From assembly GCA_039976075.1 (NCBI GenBank), contig JBDWFY010000018.1, positions 62,001 to 126,000 on the forward strand: a DNA stretch of 64,000 nucleotides, given 5' to 3'. The notes below the pieces were generated by a model. That model was not told the origin of the DNA. It was given only the letters and a program-made list of their open reading frames with translations, and made no database searches. Below are positions 1-9,000 of this stretch, in pieces (positions within the stretch are counted from its first letter, which is position 1; every line of letters begins with the position of its first letter). Source of the DNA: JBDWFY01 sp039976075. Its GTDB lineage: Bacteria > Pseudomonadota > Alphaproteobacteria > Rhizobiales > Stappiaceae. A program made the translations under genes and the position numbers.

Positions 1-1
1 T

Positions 2-874
2 TCAGGACCTGCCGGACGCATGTCACACCAGGTAGGCTGGAAGGGATCGGTGGTAGAGGTCTATGATCAATACCATACACGCCGCGAGTGGACCGCAAGC
101 CTCGTTGAGACTTGCGAACAAGCCGATATCCATTTCATGACCACGCCTTACGATTTTGACGCGATTGATGCGTTCGCGGACATTATTCCTGCCTACAAAA
201 TCGGCTCAGGCGATATCACATTCCATGCTGCCTTGGAACGGATCGCAAAGATTGGCAATCCTGTTATTTTGGCTACCGGCGCCTCCACAATGGAGGAAAC
301 GATAGAAGCTGCGGAACTAATCCTGTCTCATAATCGACAACTTTGCCTTTTGCAGTGCAATACCAACTACACCGGCAATCTGGAAAATTTCGCTTCCGTA
401 AATCTCAATGTGTTGCGCACTTTCGCAATTCGCTGGCCAAATTTAGTTTTGGGTCTGTCGGACCATACTCCAGGGCATTCCGCAGTGCTCGGGGCGATAG
501 CGCTCGGGGCTCGTGTCATTGAGAAACACTTTACGGACGACAATTCCCGTGTGGGTCCAGATCATGCCTTTGCGCTCAATCCAACCACATGGCGCGCCAT
601 GGTAGATGCTGCACGTGAGTTGGAGTTAGCGTTGGGCGACGGCGCAAAGCGTGTGGAAACGAACGAGATGGAAACTGTGGTTATTCAAAGGCGGGCTCTT
701 AGGGTTATCGATGACATACCAGCAGGCGCTGTAATAACCGAGGGACATTTGGAGGCACTCCGACCTTGTCCGCATGACGCTTGTCCGCCGAACCGCATGA
801 ACAAGGTGGTTGGCCGTGTGTTGGCTAATGGTAAGAAGAGGGGCGAAGCATTGTTGTGGACCGACATTTGTTAG
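2..874 (+). CDS. NeuB-family sialic-acid-type synthase, 5' end outside window
   Basis: This is the C-terminal two thirds of an enzyme that condenses phosphoenolpyruvate with an amino-hexose to make a nonulosonic acid (N-acetylneuraminate/legionaminate type). The reading frame is open to the left edge, so the start lies outside the window; the ATG at 20 is internal, because the residues before it (SGPAGR) fit the family. Visible motifs are YKIGSGD, LQCNT, GLSDHT, EKHFT and GPDHAFAL of the TIM-barrel, followed by an antifreeze-like SAF domain over the last 60 residues (RRALRVIDDIPAG). It overlaps the next gene by 19 bases, and a cytidylyltransferase follows, so the three act in one pathway to an activated acidic sugar. 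The exact substrate cannot be read from the sequence. Confidence 0.88.
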   Translation, partial: SGPAGRMSHQVGWKGSVVEVYDQYHTRREWTASLVETCEQADIHFMTTPYDFDAIDAFADIIPAYKIGSGDITFHAALERIAKIGNPVILATGASTMEETIEAAELILSHNRQLCLLQCNTNYTGNLENFASVNLNVLRTFAIRWPNLVLGLSDHTPGHSAVLGAIALGARVIEKHFTDDNSRVGPDHAFALNPTTWRAMVDAARELELALGDGAKRVETNEMETVVIQRRALRVIDDIPAGAVITEGHLEALRPCPHDACPPNRMNKVVGRVLANGKKRGEALLWTDIC

Positions 875-1521
875 TTGTCGTCATTCCTGCCTATCGCGAG
901 AGTGCAACTATCGCCAAGGTAGTTACTGGTGTTTCAAGCTCAGCGCCAGTCATCGTGGTCGACGATAATTCGGGTGATGCGACCGGCGATCTTGCATCCG
1001 AAGCTGGTGCGGAAGTCGTTCGGAATGTATATAACCTTGGCTATGAGGGCGCGCTGAATGTTGGCTTCGAGGCCGCCGCTGCGCGTGGAGCGACCTCAAT
1101 ATTAACTATGGATGCCGATGGTGAGCACGGACCTGAGTATGTGGAGAGCTTCCGTCGTCTGCTGATAGACGATAACGTGCCGCTTGTTCTTGGGATTCGA
1201 CCCAGGCGGCCGCGGTTGGCAGAAGTTATTGTCGGCTCATACGTTCATATGCGGTTCGGCCTCTCTGACATTTTTTGCGGAATGAAAGGTTATCAAACAT
1301 ACCTTTGGCGTCAGCATGGGTGTTTTGACAGCCGCCGGGCAGTTGGGACTGAACTAGCGCTCGCAGCAATAAGAGGTGGCGTTGGTTTTAGACAGGTGCT
1401 GGTCAGTGGTAGATCCCGTACCGGCGAACCGCGATTCGACACCAGATTTTCCGCCAATTTACGAATTGCTCAAGCGGTTGCTCGGGGTCTTTCAGCTCCT
1501 GTGTTGAGACCTGCCGAATGA
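856..1521 (+). CDS. GT2 family glycosyltransferase
   Basis: A 221-residue soluble GT-A fold transferase of the dolichol-phosphate-mannose-synthase-like GT2 type. It opens with VVVIPAYRE, has the nucleotide-binding VVDDNSGDAT segment near residue 35, GYEGALNVGF, and the metal-binding MDADGEH motif near residue 90. There is no membrane segment, so it probably works at the cytoplasmic face on a lipid-linked or nucleotide sugar. The start is GTG inside the preceding gene; its end overlaps the next start as ATGA, so it is translationally coupled in the operon. The donor and acceptor sugars are unknown. Confidence 0.85.
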   Translation: MDRHLLVVVIPAYRESATIAKVVTGVSSSAPVIVVDDNSGDATGDLASEAGAEVVRNVYNLGYEGALNVGFEAAAARGATSILTMDADGEHGPEYVESFRRLLIDDNVPLVLGIRPRRPRLAEVIVGSYVHMRFGLSDIFCGMKGYQTYLWRQHGCFDSRRAVGTELALAAIRGGVGFRQVLVSGRSRTGEPRFDTRFSANLRIAQAVARGLSAPVLRPAE

Positions 1522-2231
1522 GAACGTGGGCGATCCTGCAAGCGCGAATGACATCAACCCGGATGCACGGGAAAGTATTGCGCCGGGCCGCTGGCCGATC
1601 TGTGCTTGGCTGGGTTGTACGTGCAATGCGTGCGACTGACGGAATTGATGGAGTTTGCGTCGCAATTCCAGAGGGCAGTGTGCATGACCCGGTTGCCGAT
1701 GAAGCAATAAATCTCGGCGTGGAAGTTGCCCGTGGCAGCGAACTGGACGTGTTGAACCGATTTACTGTTGCAACGAATGAAGTCGACGCCGAAGTCATAA
1801 TGCGTGTAACCACTGATTGTCCGCTGAGCGATCCATCGATTAACGCGCGTGTACTCGCTCTTCTGACCGAGCCAAGGGCTCAATATGCCTGCAATAATGA
1901 ACCATTCAGCTTTCCACATGGACTTGACTGTGAAGTATTCACACGCGAAGTGTTGGAGCGTGCCAACGACGAGGCCGTCTTGCCCAATGATAGAGAGCAT
2001 GTAACACCTTGGATCAAGAGGCAACCTGACGTACGACGGCGCTATCTGTTGGGTCCAGGAGGCACATATGCCAATTGGCGTTGGACTGTAGATTTCCCAG
2101 AGGACTATACGTTTTTCAGCGCGATTGCCGAGGCACTCGGTGAGGATTTGTCTGACTCTGCCACTGTCACGTCATATCTTCAACGCAATCCGCATTTGCA
2201 CCAGATCAACATAAAGCGGCGCACAAGGTAA
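1518..2231 (+). CDS. SpsF/NeuA-like cytidylyltransferase
   Basis: A 237-residue nucleotidyltransferase of the SpsF (COG1861) type, related to CMP-sialate and CMP-KDO synthetases. The N-terminal AILQARMTSTRMHGKVL matches the nucleotide-binding start of that family, and the middle carries MRVTTDCPLSDP, including the metal-site aspartate. The C-terminal WRWTVDFPEDY is also typical. It would activate the acid made by the NeuB-like enzyme with CTP. It starts in an ATGA overlap with the glycosyltransferase and is the last intact gene of this short operon; degenerate sequence follows. Confidence 0.85.
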   Translation: MRTWAILQARMTSTRMHGKVLRRAAGRSVLGWVVRAMRATDGIDGVCVAIPEGSVHDPVADEAINLGVEVARGSELDVLNRFTVATNEVDAEVIMRVTTDCPLSDPSINARVLALLTEPRAQYACNNEPFSFPHGLDCEVFTREVLERANDEAVLPNDREHVTPWIKRQPDVRRRYLLGPGGTYANWRWTVDFPEDYTFFSAIAEALGEDLSDSATVTSYLQRNPHLHQINIKRRTR

Positions 2232-2287
2232 GTAAAAGAGCGACTATCGTTTGCTGCTCTTGCGCGTGTTATCGGGGAGAAGTTGCC

Positions 2288-2320
2288 GATGGTGCTGTGA
2301 TGGTGCTGTGATGGTGCTCT
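2288..2320. repeat. 11-bp tandem repeat, three copies
   Basis: Three head-to-tail copies of gatggtgctgt; the last differs at one base. It lies just after the cytidylyltransferase stop and marks the start of a degenerate stretch. No function is implied. Confidence 0.8.
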
Positions 2321-2512
2321 TAACTGCAGCATCTACGCCAGTTGTCTATCCTTTCGCAAGCATCTGACAGCGATGCGAACCAGCGTGCGTTCAAACATTC
2401 GACTCGTTGCTTGAAGTTGAATGACCTGCTGAAGGCATTGTCCATGGGCTCTACAGATCGTAAAAAGTCCTGTGTGACACCGCATTGATAGACCTGATCG
2501 ACATGCGGTCAG

Positions 2513-2800
2513 CATTTGTGCTGGTTCGAAAACGTATTGGCGGACCCGCAGCGTACAATATTCACGTGCATAATCAGCGGCTGTGAAACGGGATAACTGC
2601 GCTTCGACCAAACGTCGTACGAGAGAGCCCTAATCAGCTTCCGTCTGGATAAATCTGCGCAAGGACGCGGAATTGGTGCAAAAGTGCTGCAAAACGCTAA
2701 AATATAAGCCATCGAAGCGAAAATCGAAAGACTTGCCGCAAAAATAAACTTAAACAGCTACTCATCGATCAGGGCGTTTGAAGAGACTAGTTTCACAAGG
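2513..2800 (+). pseudogene. PseH-like GNAT acetyltransferase remnant
   Basis: Reading the plus strand in the frame of base 2630 gives a GNAT acetyltransferase with stops: WFENVLADPQRTIF, then a TAA at 2594-2596 where family members read through to LRFDQTSYERALISFRLD, the acetyl-CoA-binding loop QGRGIGAKVL, another in-frame TAA after NAKI, and the classic C-terminal SSIRAFEETSF. This order and spacing fit PseH, which N-acetylates the amino sugar precursor of pseudaminic acid. The N-terminal part is not recognisable. The opposite-strand open frame over 2333-2611 is a shadow. The next remnant is PseI-like, which supports the assignment. Confidence 0.72.
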
Positions 2801-2847
2801 CAGCCCGTTTGCAACCTACCAACTCACGATTCAGGGAGGTGATATTC

Positions 2848-3072
2848 ATTGCCATCAACGATCGATTCATTCGCCATGGAAATGCTCCATGTGTAAGCGC
2901 GGAGCTATCTGCCAATCACAATGGCAATCTTGAAAACGCTCTATCGGTCATTGACATCGCAAAAGACGCGGTTGCAGTTGCCTTCAAGATTCAAACCCAT
3001 CGCGCCGACACGATCACCTTAACGACTAAGGTATTCTTGAAAAATACAGAATCCAATGTTTCTCAGGACTAG
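2848..3072 (+). pseudogene. PseI/NeuB-like synthase N-terminal remnant
   Basis: A fragment of about 75 codons matches the N-terminus of pseudaminic acid synthase: AINDRFIRHGNAPC, the near-invariant AELSANHNG, then FKIQTHRADTITL. A very good ribosome-binding site (ggaggt at 2835-2840) sits seven bases before codon 2848, which is ATT rather than ATG, so the start codon looks mutated. The frame stops at 3072 after unrelated residues, and the catalytic barrel is missing. Together with the PseH-like remnant it shows that a pseudaminic-acid gene pair was once present here. Confidence 0.75.
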
Positions 3073-3075
3073 ACA

Positions 3076-3984
3076 ATGATGCGTATATTCCGTCGCCGCA
3101 AACCAAAAATCGAAACGGTAGATACTTTCCAATATACAGTTCAAGACCTGAACGACATCAAATCGACGTCCGACCAACTCTTCAAGATCGGCGTCCGACC
3201 AGTCACCCAAGATTTCGCAAAGCGAAAAACCTCAGATACTTTGTTTATTCTGGGCAGCGGGCCGAGCATCAATGACCTTAGTTCCGACGATTTCGATTTT
3301 ATTGGCAAACATGATTCCATCGGGTTCAACTGGTGGATTGTTCATGATTTCGTACCGCGTTTTTACCTGTTTCAATTTCCACCTAATCGGGAAAAAAACA
3401 TCTCTGATCTTGTGACAGACAGAAGGGTGCAATACCAGGGCATTCCCTTCGTTTTGAGAGGAACTCTCTTGGGTGCTCACTCGGAGAAGTACCTGCCGAT
3501 CATAGAAAGCACCTTCGACAGGGATAGCCTTTATTTCCTGAATGAGTTTCCGATTCACTCGAAATGTGAAATCGAGCCGGCCAAACTGATTGAATTCACA
3601 GCCAACCTCGGATTCTTCCGGCACAACCACATACCGCCGTACTTTGTGAAATGGCGGGGCAGCCTTGGTTTGCTTGTATCCTTCGGATACGCGATGGGTT
3701 ACAAAAAGATTGTTCTCTGCGGGATCGACATGAATGATGGAACTGCAGGGCAGCACTTCTACGACGTAGAACACTACGCGGATGCCCGTGCGAAATACGC
3801 CCTGCCGGGACCGGAAGAACACAATATCCACAAAATGATGGATGTGAATTACTCCAAGAATACTGTCGGAACCTATATGGGCCAACTTAACTACCATGTG
3901 CGCAACCGAAATGAGTGCCAACTGTTCGTTGCCTCGGATCAATCTTCCCTGTCATCGGTCCTGCCGCTGTGGAAATTTGAATAA
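3076..3984 (+). CDS. putative GT42/DUF115-like sugar transferase
   Basis: A 302-residue protein whose N-terminal third is followed by LFILGSGPSINDL, a Rossmann-like nucleotide-binding start, and later by GSLGLLVSFGYAMGYKKIVLCGIDMND. The pairing of a GxGPS loop with a GYKKIVLCGID strand is seen in the GT42 sialyltransferases of Campylobacter and in DUF115/Maf proteins that attach nonulosonic acids to flagellin. No membrane segment or signal peptide is visible. Placed beside sialic/pseudaminic synthesis genes, a role in transferring such a sugar is a reasonable inference, not a demonstrated one. No clear ribosome-binding site precedes the ATG at 3076; a second ATG follows at once. Confidence 0.55.
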   Translation: MMRIFRRRKPKIETVDTFQYTVQDLNDIKSTSDQLFKIGVRPVTQDFAKRKTSDTLFILGSGPSINDLSSDDFDFIGKHDSIGFNWWIVHDFVPRFYLFQFPPNREKNISDLVTDRRVQYQGIPFVLRGTLLGAHSEKYLPIIESTFDRDSLYFLNEFPIHSKCEIEPAKLIEFTANLGFFRHNHIPPYFVKWRGSLGLLVSFGYAMGYKKIVLCGIDMNDGTAGQHFYDVEHYADARAKYALPGPEEHNIHKMMDVNYSKNTVGTYMGQLNYHVRNRNECQLFVASDQSSLSSVLPLWKFE

Positions 3985-4066
3985 CTAGCTCTATACAGAT
4001 TACTCTCAGTAACCTCGATCAGCCCCCGAACGGCCGGCTCAGACACGCTCGACGAAAGAACGCACC

Positions 4067-4993
4067 ATGAAGATCTCATTCGGAAAATATGTCTTGGAAT
4101 TCAAGAAGGCAAAACGGACAACACCTCCCCAGAAAATCTCAGCAGACGATCTGGATGAGATCGGAGGCACGTTTCTGAATTACATCGAACACCTTAGTGA
4201 AGAAGAAATATTCGAAAGAGCAAAGAAGATTAATTTCTCGTACAACGACTTGGAGAACAATTTATCTGACATCAAAGACACACTTCGTAGTGAAGGCATT
4301 GTTATTATGGAAAATTTTTACGATTCCTGTGCTATGGAAATAGCCAGTAGAGGCATAAATTTACTTCAAGAAAATCTAAAAAATGCGGAAGATAAACCGT
4401 ATTACGAAAATACAGACATTATCATCCAGAATGGAACGTCCAAGTACCGTAATTATGCAGAATTGGCTTCATGCGATAAACCTGTCGCCGACATAAGGCA
4501 AGGTTCCGATTCAGGCATGATTGACGTCTTTAACTTTGATTTTCTTGCTGGTAGTTCGCGGGAGACCCTTAGGTCGCCATTTATCCATGCGTCTTTGATC
4601 AACATCATCGAAGACTATTCGAGTAGTTCGCAAGCCCAAAATTTGAACCTTTATCTCAACAGGAGCATCGTGCATACGCGAGGATTTCACGCTGATAGCT
4701 ACAAACCTACACTGAAAGGGTTTGTATATCTGAGCGATGTCACGTCGCTGTCCGATGGACCGTACTGCTACGTTCGCCAGTCAAATCATGCAAATGTCTG
4801 GCGTACCGTTAACAAAAAGGTATCGGAGTTAACCAATGTTGCGACTGAGGCCCCTTTCGTTGACCTTCAAAACGTAACACCTGTCCTCGGTAAGCGCGGA
4901 ACGTTTGTACTAAGCGACCAAAGCGGCATTCATCGTGGAATACCACAAAAAAATGGGAGAGAACGTAAAGTCATTGTAATGAGGTACAAATAA
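4067..4993 (+). CDS. PhyH-like Fe(II)/2-oxoglutarate dioxygenase
   Basis: A 308-residue protein that resembles phytanoyl-CoA dioxygenase family enzymes. The iron-binding facial triad can be read as RGFHAD (H-x-D) near residue 212 and the distal histidine in SDQSGIHRG near residue 291. Between them lie GFVYLSDV and DGPYCYVRQSNH, which correspond to the family core strands. The C-terminal RKVIVMRY is also typical. Members occur in surface-polysaccharide loci, where they may hydroxylate a sugar or lipid; the substrate here is unknown. The coding sequence is AT-rich compared with the housekeeping genes, as expected of an exchanged glycan locus. Confidence 0.65.
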   Translation: MKISFGKYVLEFKKAKRTTPPQKISADDLDEIGGTFLNYIEHLSEEEIFERAKKINFSYNDLENNLSDIKDTLRSEGIVIMENFYDSCAMEIASRGINLLQENLKNAEDKPYYENTDIIIQNGTSKYRNYAELASCDKPVADIRQGSDSGMIDVFNFDFLAGSSRETLRSPFIHASLINIIEDYSSSSQAQNLNLYLNRSIVHTRGFHADSYKPTLKGFVYLSDVTSLSDGPYCYVRQSNHANVWRTVNKKVSELTNVATEAPFVDLQNVTPVLGKRGTFVLSDQSGIHRGIPQKNGRERKVIVMRYK

Positions 4994-4994
4994 C

Positions 4995-6128
4995 TTGGCG
5001 CACATCTTCAAACACCCTGCCGAGAATCAGAATGGTATAATCATAATTACGCATAAGGAATTCCGATTCACGACTGAAAGAAACAAGATAAAGTTCAAAG
5101 ACATACTGAACCCAGTACAGCTATGGAAAGAGAAAGCTTCCAACAAAACTAAATCCGAATTTGAAACAACCTTCAGAGCGATAAGCCAAAAATACTTCAT
5201 CGGAGTTCACTGGGGTTCATTCCGATCGAAAATCAAGACACCAGATTGGGTGAGTTTTCACCTGTGCGCTCCGGGTACCGGGACTTTCGAAGGTAATCCT
5301 TTTGTTGTACCTTTGAGTTCTGCGAATTTTACCCCGGCAGTTATGTGCCAGAGGAATCACGAAAAATATTGGGATATAATTTGCGTCTCGAAAAGCGTAC
5401 GATATAAAAAGCTTAATTTATTTTTGAATACAGTAAGAAAAATTTACGACACAGGCAACAAATACAGAATTCTGCTAATAGTCGCCTCTAATAAGAACGA
5501 GAATACTGAAAGATTTTATACGAATATTCATGACGATTATCAAAAAATGTTCAACAACGACGAACGAGAATACTTTTCCATTATAAGAACGCACCCCGAA
5601 ACCGGCTTTCAAGGGTTTTCTTATGAATTGATCTCTCATTTTTATAATCAATCAAAGGTATTTACACTGTTTTCCGCCAAAGAAGGTCAATCTAAAGCAA
5701 TAAAGGAGGCTCAACTCTGCGGGTTACCTGTTGTGGTGTACAAAGACCTCGTGGGTGGGGGCCGCGCATATCTTACCGACAACGTCAATGCCTTGTTCTT
5801 CGACGCATACGAAAGCGCCCACACAACACTTATTGAAGCCGTTGAGAACTGCCACAACTTCAAGATCAATTATGACCAAATTCATCAAGAAATTGGCGAA
5901 GAGCCAAGTCTCGGTAAACTAAAAGATCGTCTCGTAACTTTATATGCTCAAAACAACCAGAAATTTGACGGCGAACTGATCAACACTGATTGCCTGAACC
6001 GCAGACTGCCAGCTCATTATTTCGACGCGAGCGTGACCTGGGCGTCAACACCCGAATACAGGTTTAAAACGACGGATATCGTCGATTTCGGCATGCTTGA
6101 AAATTTCAGGAAATGCTTGAAATTGTGA
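4995..6128 (+). CDS. GT4-like glycosyltransferase
   Basis: A 377-residue protein that starts at TTG one base after the previous stop, so it is probably coupled to it. The C-terminal half holds the GT-B fold signature SKVFTLFSAKEGQSKAIKEAQLCGLPVVVY, which corresponds to the ExxxxxxxE donor-binding region of GT4 enzymes. The N-terminal half has hydrophobic strands such as GIIIIT. It is AT-rich like its neighbour. Donor and acceptor are unknown. An ATG start is not available nearby in frame, which makes TTG the likely start. Confidence 0.65.
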   Translation: MAHIFKHPAENQNGIIIITHKEFRFTTERNKIKFKDILNPVQLWKEKASNKTKSEFETTFRAISQKYFIGVHWGSFRSKIKTPDWVSFHLCAPGTGTFEGNPFVVPLSSANFTPAVMCQRNHEKYWDIICVSKSVRYKKLNLFLNTVRKIYDTGNKYRILLIVASNKNENTERFYTNIHDDYQKMFNNDEREYFSIIRTHPETGFQGFSYELISHFYNQSKVFTLFSAKEGQSKAIKEAQLCGLPVVVYKDLVGGGRAYLTDNVNALFFDAYESAHTTLIEAVENCHNFKINYDQIHQEIGEEPSLGKLKDRLVTLYAQNNQKFDGELINTDCLNRRLPAHYFDASVTWASTPEYRFKTTDIVDFGMLENFRKCLKL

Positions 6129-6327
6129 GAATTCAAACTGGTGGAAACTTCTTTGTTCATGGCATCGGCGCATATCTTGAAGTAAGGTTACTTTACAATA
6201 AGTTAGATCCGACCATGGTCACCGCCAGAACTTTCCCTTCGGCAAGCAAACAATGAGTTTGGAAATTTTGTTTTCGTATGGCACATAATGCGCAAGATGT
6301 GTCCCGGCCTTTCGGCTGAAACACTCA

Positions 6328-7704
6328 TTGGCTGAATTTGAGGTTGTCTTGTCCACGCCAGCACGCGAAGTATCTCTACAAATCCCGCAGTTGCTCAAAC
6401 GCATTGCAGATCGAAACTACACAATCGGTATTGTTGGTCTCGGATATGTCGGACTCCCGCTGGCACTCACCGCAGTTCACCACGGCTTTAACGTTCTCGG
6501 CTTTGACATCAATGAAGCGCGCGTGACCGAACTGAACAAGGGAAGGTCTGGGATTGAACATATCGATGACAGCGTAATCGAGACCGCACTGGCAGAAGGC
6601 AGATTTCGGGCAACGGACGATTTCACTGAACTAGAAAATCCGGATGCAATTCTCATTGCGGTTCCAACGCCGTTGAGCAAGCAGCGCGAACCGGACCTCG
6701 TCTATGTCGAAAGAAGCACAGAAGCAATTGCACGCTGTTTGCACAAGGGGCAGCTCATCGTTCTGGAATCGACAACATGGCCCGGAACGACAAAAGAACT
6801 TGTCAAGCCAATCCTTGAAAAGACCGGGCTGGTCTGCGGCGAGGATTTTTTTCTAGCCTATTCTCCAGAGCGTGAAGATCCGGGCAATGCGGAGTTTCAT
6901 ACACGATCGATTCCGAAGATTGTCGGTGCTGACGATGCTTCGTCGCGTGAGCTCGCAGGTGCACTTTATAGCGCTTTGATCTCACAAATCGTTCCGGTAG
7001 CCAGCGCGGCAACGGCGGAGGCGGTCAAACTTACAGAAAACATTTTCAGAAGCGTTAATATTGCGCTCGTCAACGAATTGAAGCTTATTTACGATAAGAT
7101 GGACATTGATATTTGGAACGTCATCGACGCTGCAAAGACCAAACCATTCGGTTTCATGCCTTTTTACCCCGGCCCCGGTCTTGGCGGACACTGCATCCCA
7201 ATAGACCCCTTCTACCTCACCTGGAAGGCTCGTGAGTACGAGGTTGCAGCCCGCTTTATCGAGCTGGCCGGCGAAATAAACACCGCGATGCCACATCACA
7301 TCATCAACAAACTGGCGAGCACGCTGGACAACAATTTTTCGCGCGGCCTGAATGGCTCAAACATTCTGGTGATCGGCATGGCGTACAAAAAGAATGTCGA
7401 CGACATGAGGGAAAGTCCTTCCCTGAAACTCATCGACCTGCTTCTGGCCCGCACAGCAAATGTCGAATACCACGACCCACACATTGCAGAAGTTCCAGAG
7501 ACGCGGTCCTATCCGCAAATGCGCGGGATGAAATCACTGGATTTGACGCCTGAGAAAATTCAATCGTTTGATGCGGTTCTAATCTCAACCGACCACGATG
7601 CAATCGATTGGGCGATGATTGTTGAACACGCAAGGCTCATCATGGATACGCGCAATGTTTGCCAACGAAACGGTTTTTTCGACAGCAAGATCCACAAGGC
7701 GTAG
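6328..7704 (+). CDS. wbpA: UDP-N-acetylglucosamine 6-dehydrogenase
   Basis: A 458-residue NAD-dependent nucleotide-sugar dehydrogenase that oxidises the C6 of a UDP-HexNAc to a uronic acid. It has the dinucleotide fold GIVGLGYVGLPLAL near residue 34, the VPTPL segment, AYSPEREDPGN, the catalytic-cysteine motif GPGLGGHCIP, and the C-terminal GMAYKKNVDDMRESP. The SPER/DPGN signature separates the WbpA (UDP-GlcNAc) branch from UDP-glucose dehydrogenases. The start is TTG at 6328 with no strong ribosome-binding site; an in-frame stop lies 42 bases upstream. It supplies uronic-acid precursors for the adjoining glycan genes. Confidence 0.88.
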   Translation: MAEFEVVLSTPAREVSLQIPQLLKRIADRNYTIGIVGLGYVGLPLALTAVHHGFNVLGFDINEARVTELNKGRSGIEHIDDSVIETALAEGRFRATDDFTELENPDAILIAVPTPLSKQREPDLVYVERSTEAIARCLHKGQLIVLESTTWPGTTKELVKPILEKTGLVCGEDFFLAYSPEREDPGNAEFHTRSIPKIVGADDASSRELAGALYSALISQIVPVASAATAEAVKLTENIFRSVNIALVNELKLIYDKMDIDIWNVIDAAKTKPFGFMPFYPGPGLGGHCIPIDPFYLTWKAREYEVAARFIELAGEINTAMPHHIINKLASTLDNNFSRGLNGSNILVIGMAYKKNVDDMRESPSLKLIDLLLARTANVEYHDPHIAEVPETRSYPQMRGMKSLDLTPEKIQSFDAVLISTDHDAIDWAMIVEHARLIMDTRNVCQRNGFFDSKIHKA

Positions 7705-7800
7705 TCTTTCAGCCCACTTCTTGAGAGAGGTTGAAACCGACGCACTTCAAACAAGAAATAGAGCTTTGCCTGCGCTGCCCTCCGCAAGGATCAAGAATAC

Positions 7801-8949
7801 ATGAACATATTGTTCCTTACTTCGAAAAACCCCTATAGCGACAAGCCGTTCGGTGGTGGCGCTGAAACCTCCTGCCGGCTTATGGCGGAAAACATGAGCG
7901 CCCTTGGGCACAAGGTCTGCTATTTGTCCGAGATCGTGACGGAGGGTGATATCGCGCGCGCGCGCGATGAAGGCGTACAGCTTTTCGGTTACAATAAACT
8001 ATTTTTCTCTCGGCTGTTTGCCGGCCGCAAGAGCAAGGTCCTTGCCTTATTGACGGTAGCTCTCAGGAACAAGATTGACATCCTCTATTGCTTTTTCGAA
8101 ATACGAAATCTTAACCTTGCTCTACTGGTCCGAAGATACCGGCCGAAGTTACGAGTGGTGATGCGGATGGCGGGTCTGGCTTGGCATAACGACATACTCA
8201 CGCGACCCAGCCGTAAAATACGATATCAAAAGGCCTTCAATTCTGTCGATTCCGTCAATTTCATTCACGAAAACCTGGAAAAGATGGTCCAACAAAAACT
8301 GAATGAGTTGGACATGAATGTCGAATTCAATAACTCGTTCGTCCTCGATGTTGGAACAAAAGCAAAATCCCAGGCTCTCGCAAAAACTTACAGTACGGGC
8401 TCACCGCTAAAGCTAGTGATGGCCTCAAGATTTGCTGACTACCACAAGCGTCAGGATATCCTGATTGAGGCCATGTCATTGTTGCACGACGGCAGTAATG
8501 TCTCGCTGACCTTTATCGGGGAAGGCAAAAAGCTGGAAGAGTCGAAGGAAAAGGTCACCCGATACGGATTGGATCGGTGCATAACTTTCCTTCCGTTTCT
8601 TCCACAAAACGTTCTTTGGGAAACGCTCGCCGAATACGATTTGCTTTGCCATTGTGCTGATTACGAGGGCTTGGGAAAAACCATCGTAGAATCCATGAGC
8701 ATCGGTCTGCCCGTCCTGGTATCCGACGTCAGTCCAATGAATGCCTACGTGAAAGACGGCGAAACTGGCTTCCTGTCAGCAAATTCGCCGGAAGATTGGG
8801 CCAGGAAAATCTCGGACATCGAAGCTGCCCCTCAAAAGCTGCCCAATATTTCAAAAGCGTCGCTCGCCTACGCCGAGAAACACTTCGATCACAAGAGGAA
8901 GACGCAGATCTATATTGAGGAATTTGGCAAGATTCTGTCCGGCAGGTAG
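7801..8949 (+). CDS. GT4 family glycosyltransferase
   Basis: A 382-residue GT-B glycosyltransferase. The N-terminus NILFLTSKNPYSDKPFGGGAE is the usual acceptor-domain start with a glycine loop. The C-terminal domain carries LVMASRFADYHKRQDILIEA, LTFIGEGKK, and the donor-binding YEGLGKTIVESMSIGLPVLV. Such enzymes act in the cytoplasm on lipid-linked intermediates of capsule, O-antigen or exopolysaccharide. It follows wbpA by 96 bases on the same strand and closes the plus-strand part of the locus; the next gene converges on it. Confidence 0.85.
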   Translation: MNILFLTSKNPYSDKPFGGGAETSCRLMAENMSALGHKVCYLSEIVTEGDIARARDEGVQLFGYNKLFFSRLFAGRKSKVLALLTVALRNKIDILYCFFEIRNLNLALLVRRYRPKLRVVMRMAGLAWHNDILTRPSRKIRYQKAFNSVDSVNFIHENLEKMVQQKLNELDMNVEFNNSFVLDVGTKAKSQALAKTYSTGSPLKLVMASRFADYHKRQDILIEAMSLLHDGSNVSLTFIGEGKKLEESKEKVTRYGLDRCITFLPFLPQNVLWETLAEYDLLCHCADYEGLGKTIVESMSIGLPVLVSDVSPMNAYVKDGETGFLSANSPEDWARKISDIEAAPQKLPNISKASLAYAEKHFDHKRKTQIYIEEFGKILSGR

Positions 8950-9000
8950 AATTGTTCATCGCTCTGATCCTTTTTGAACGCGGTCGAGTGCAAGGCTCTT

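Noticed and set aside
2333..2611. Minus-strand 92-residue open frame
   Set aside because: It lies over the PseH-like remnant readable on the plus strand and has no recognisable domain.
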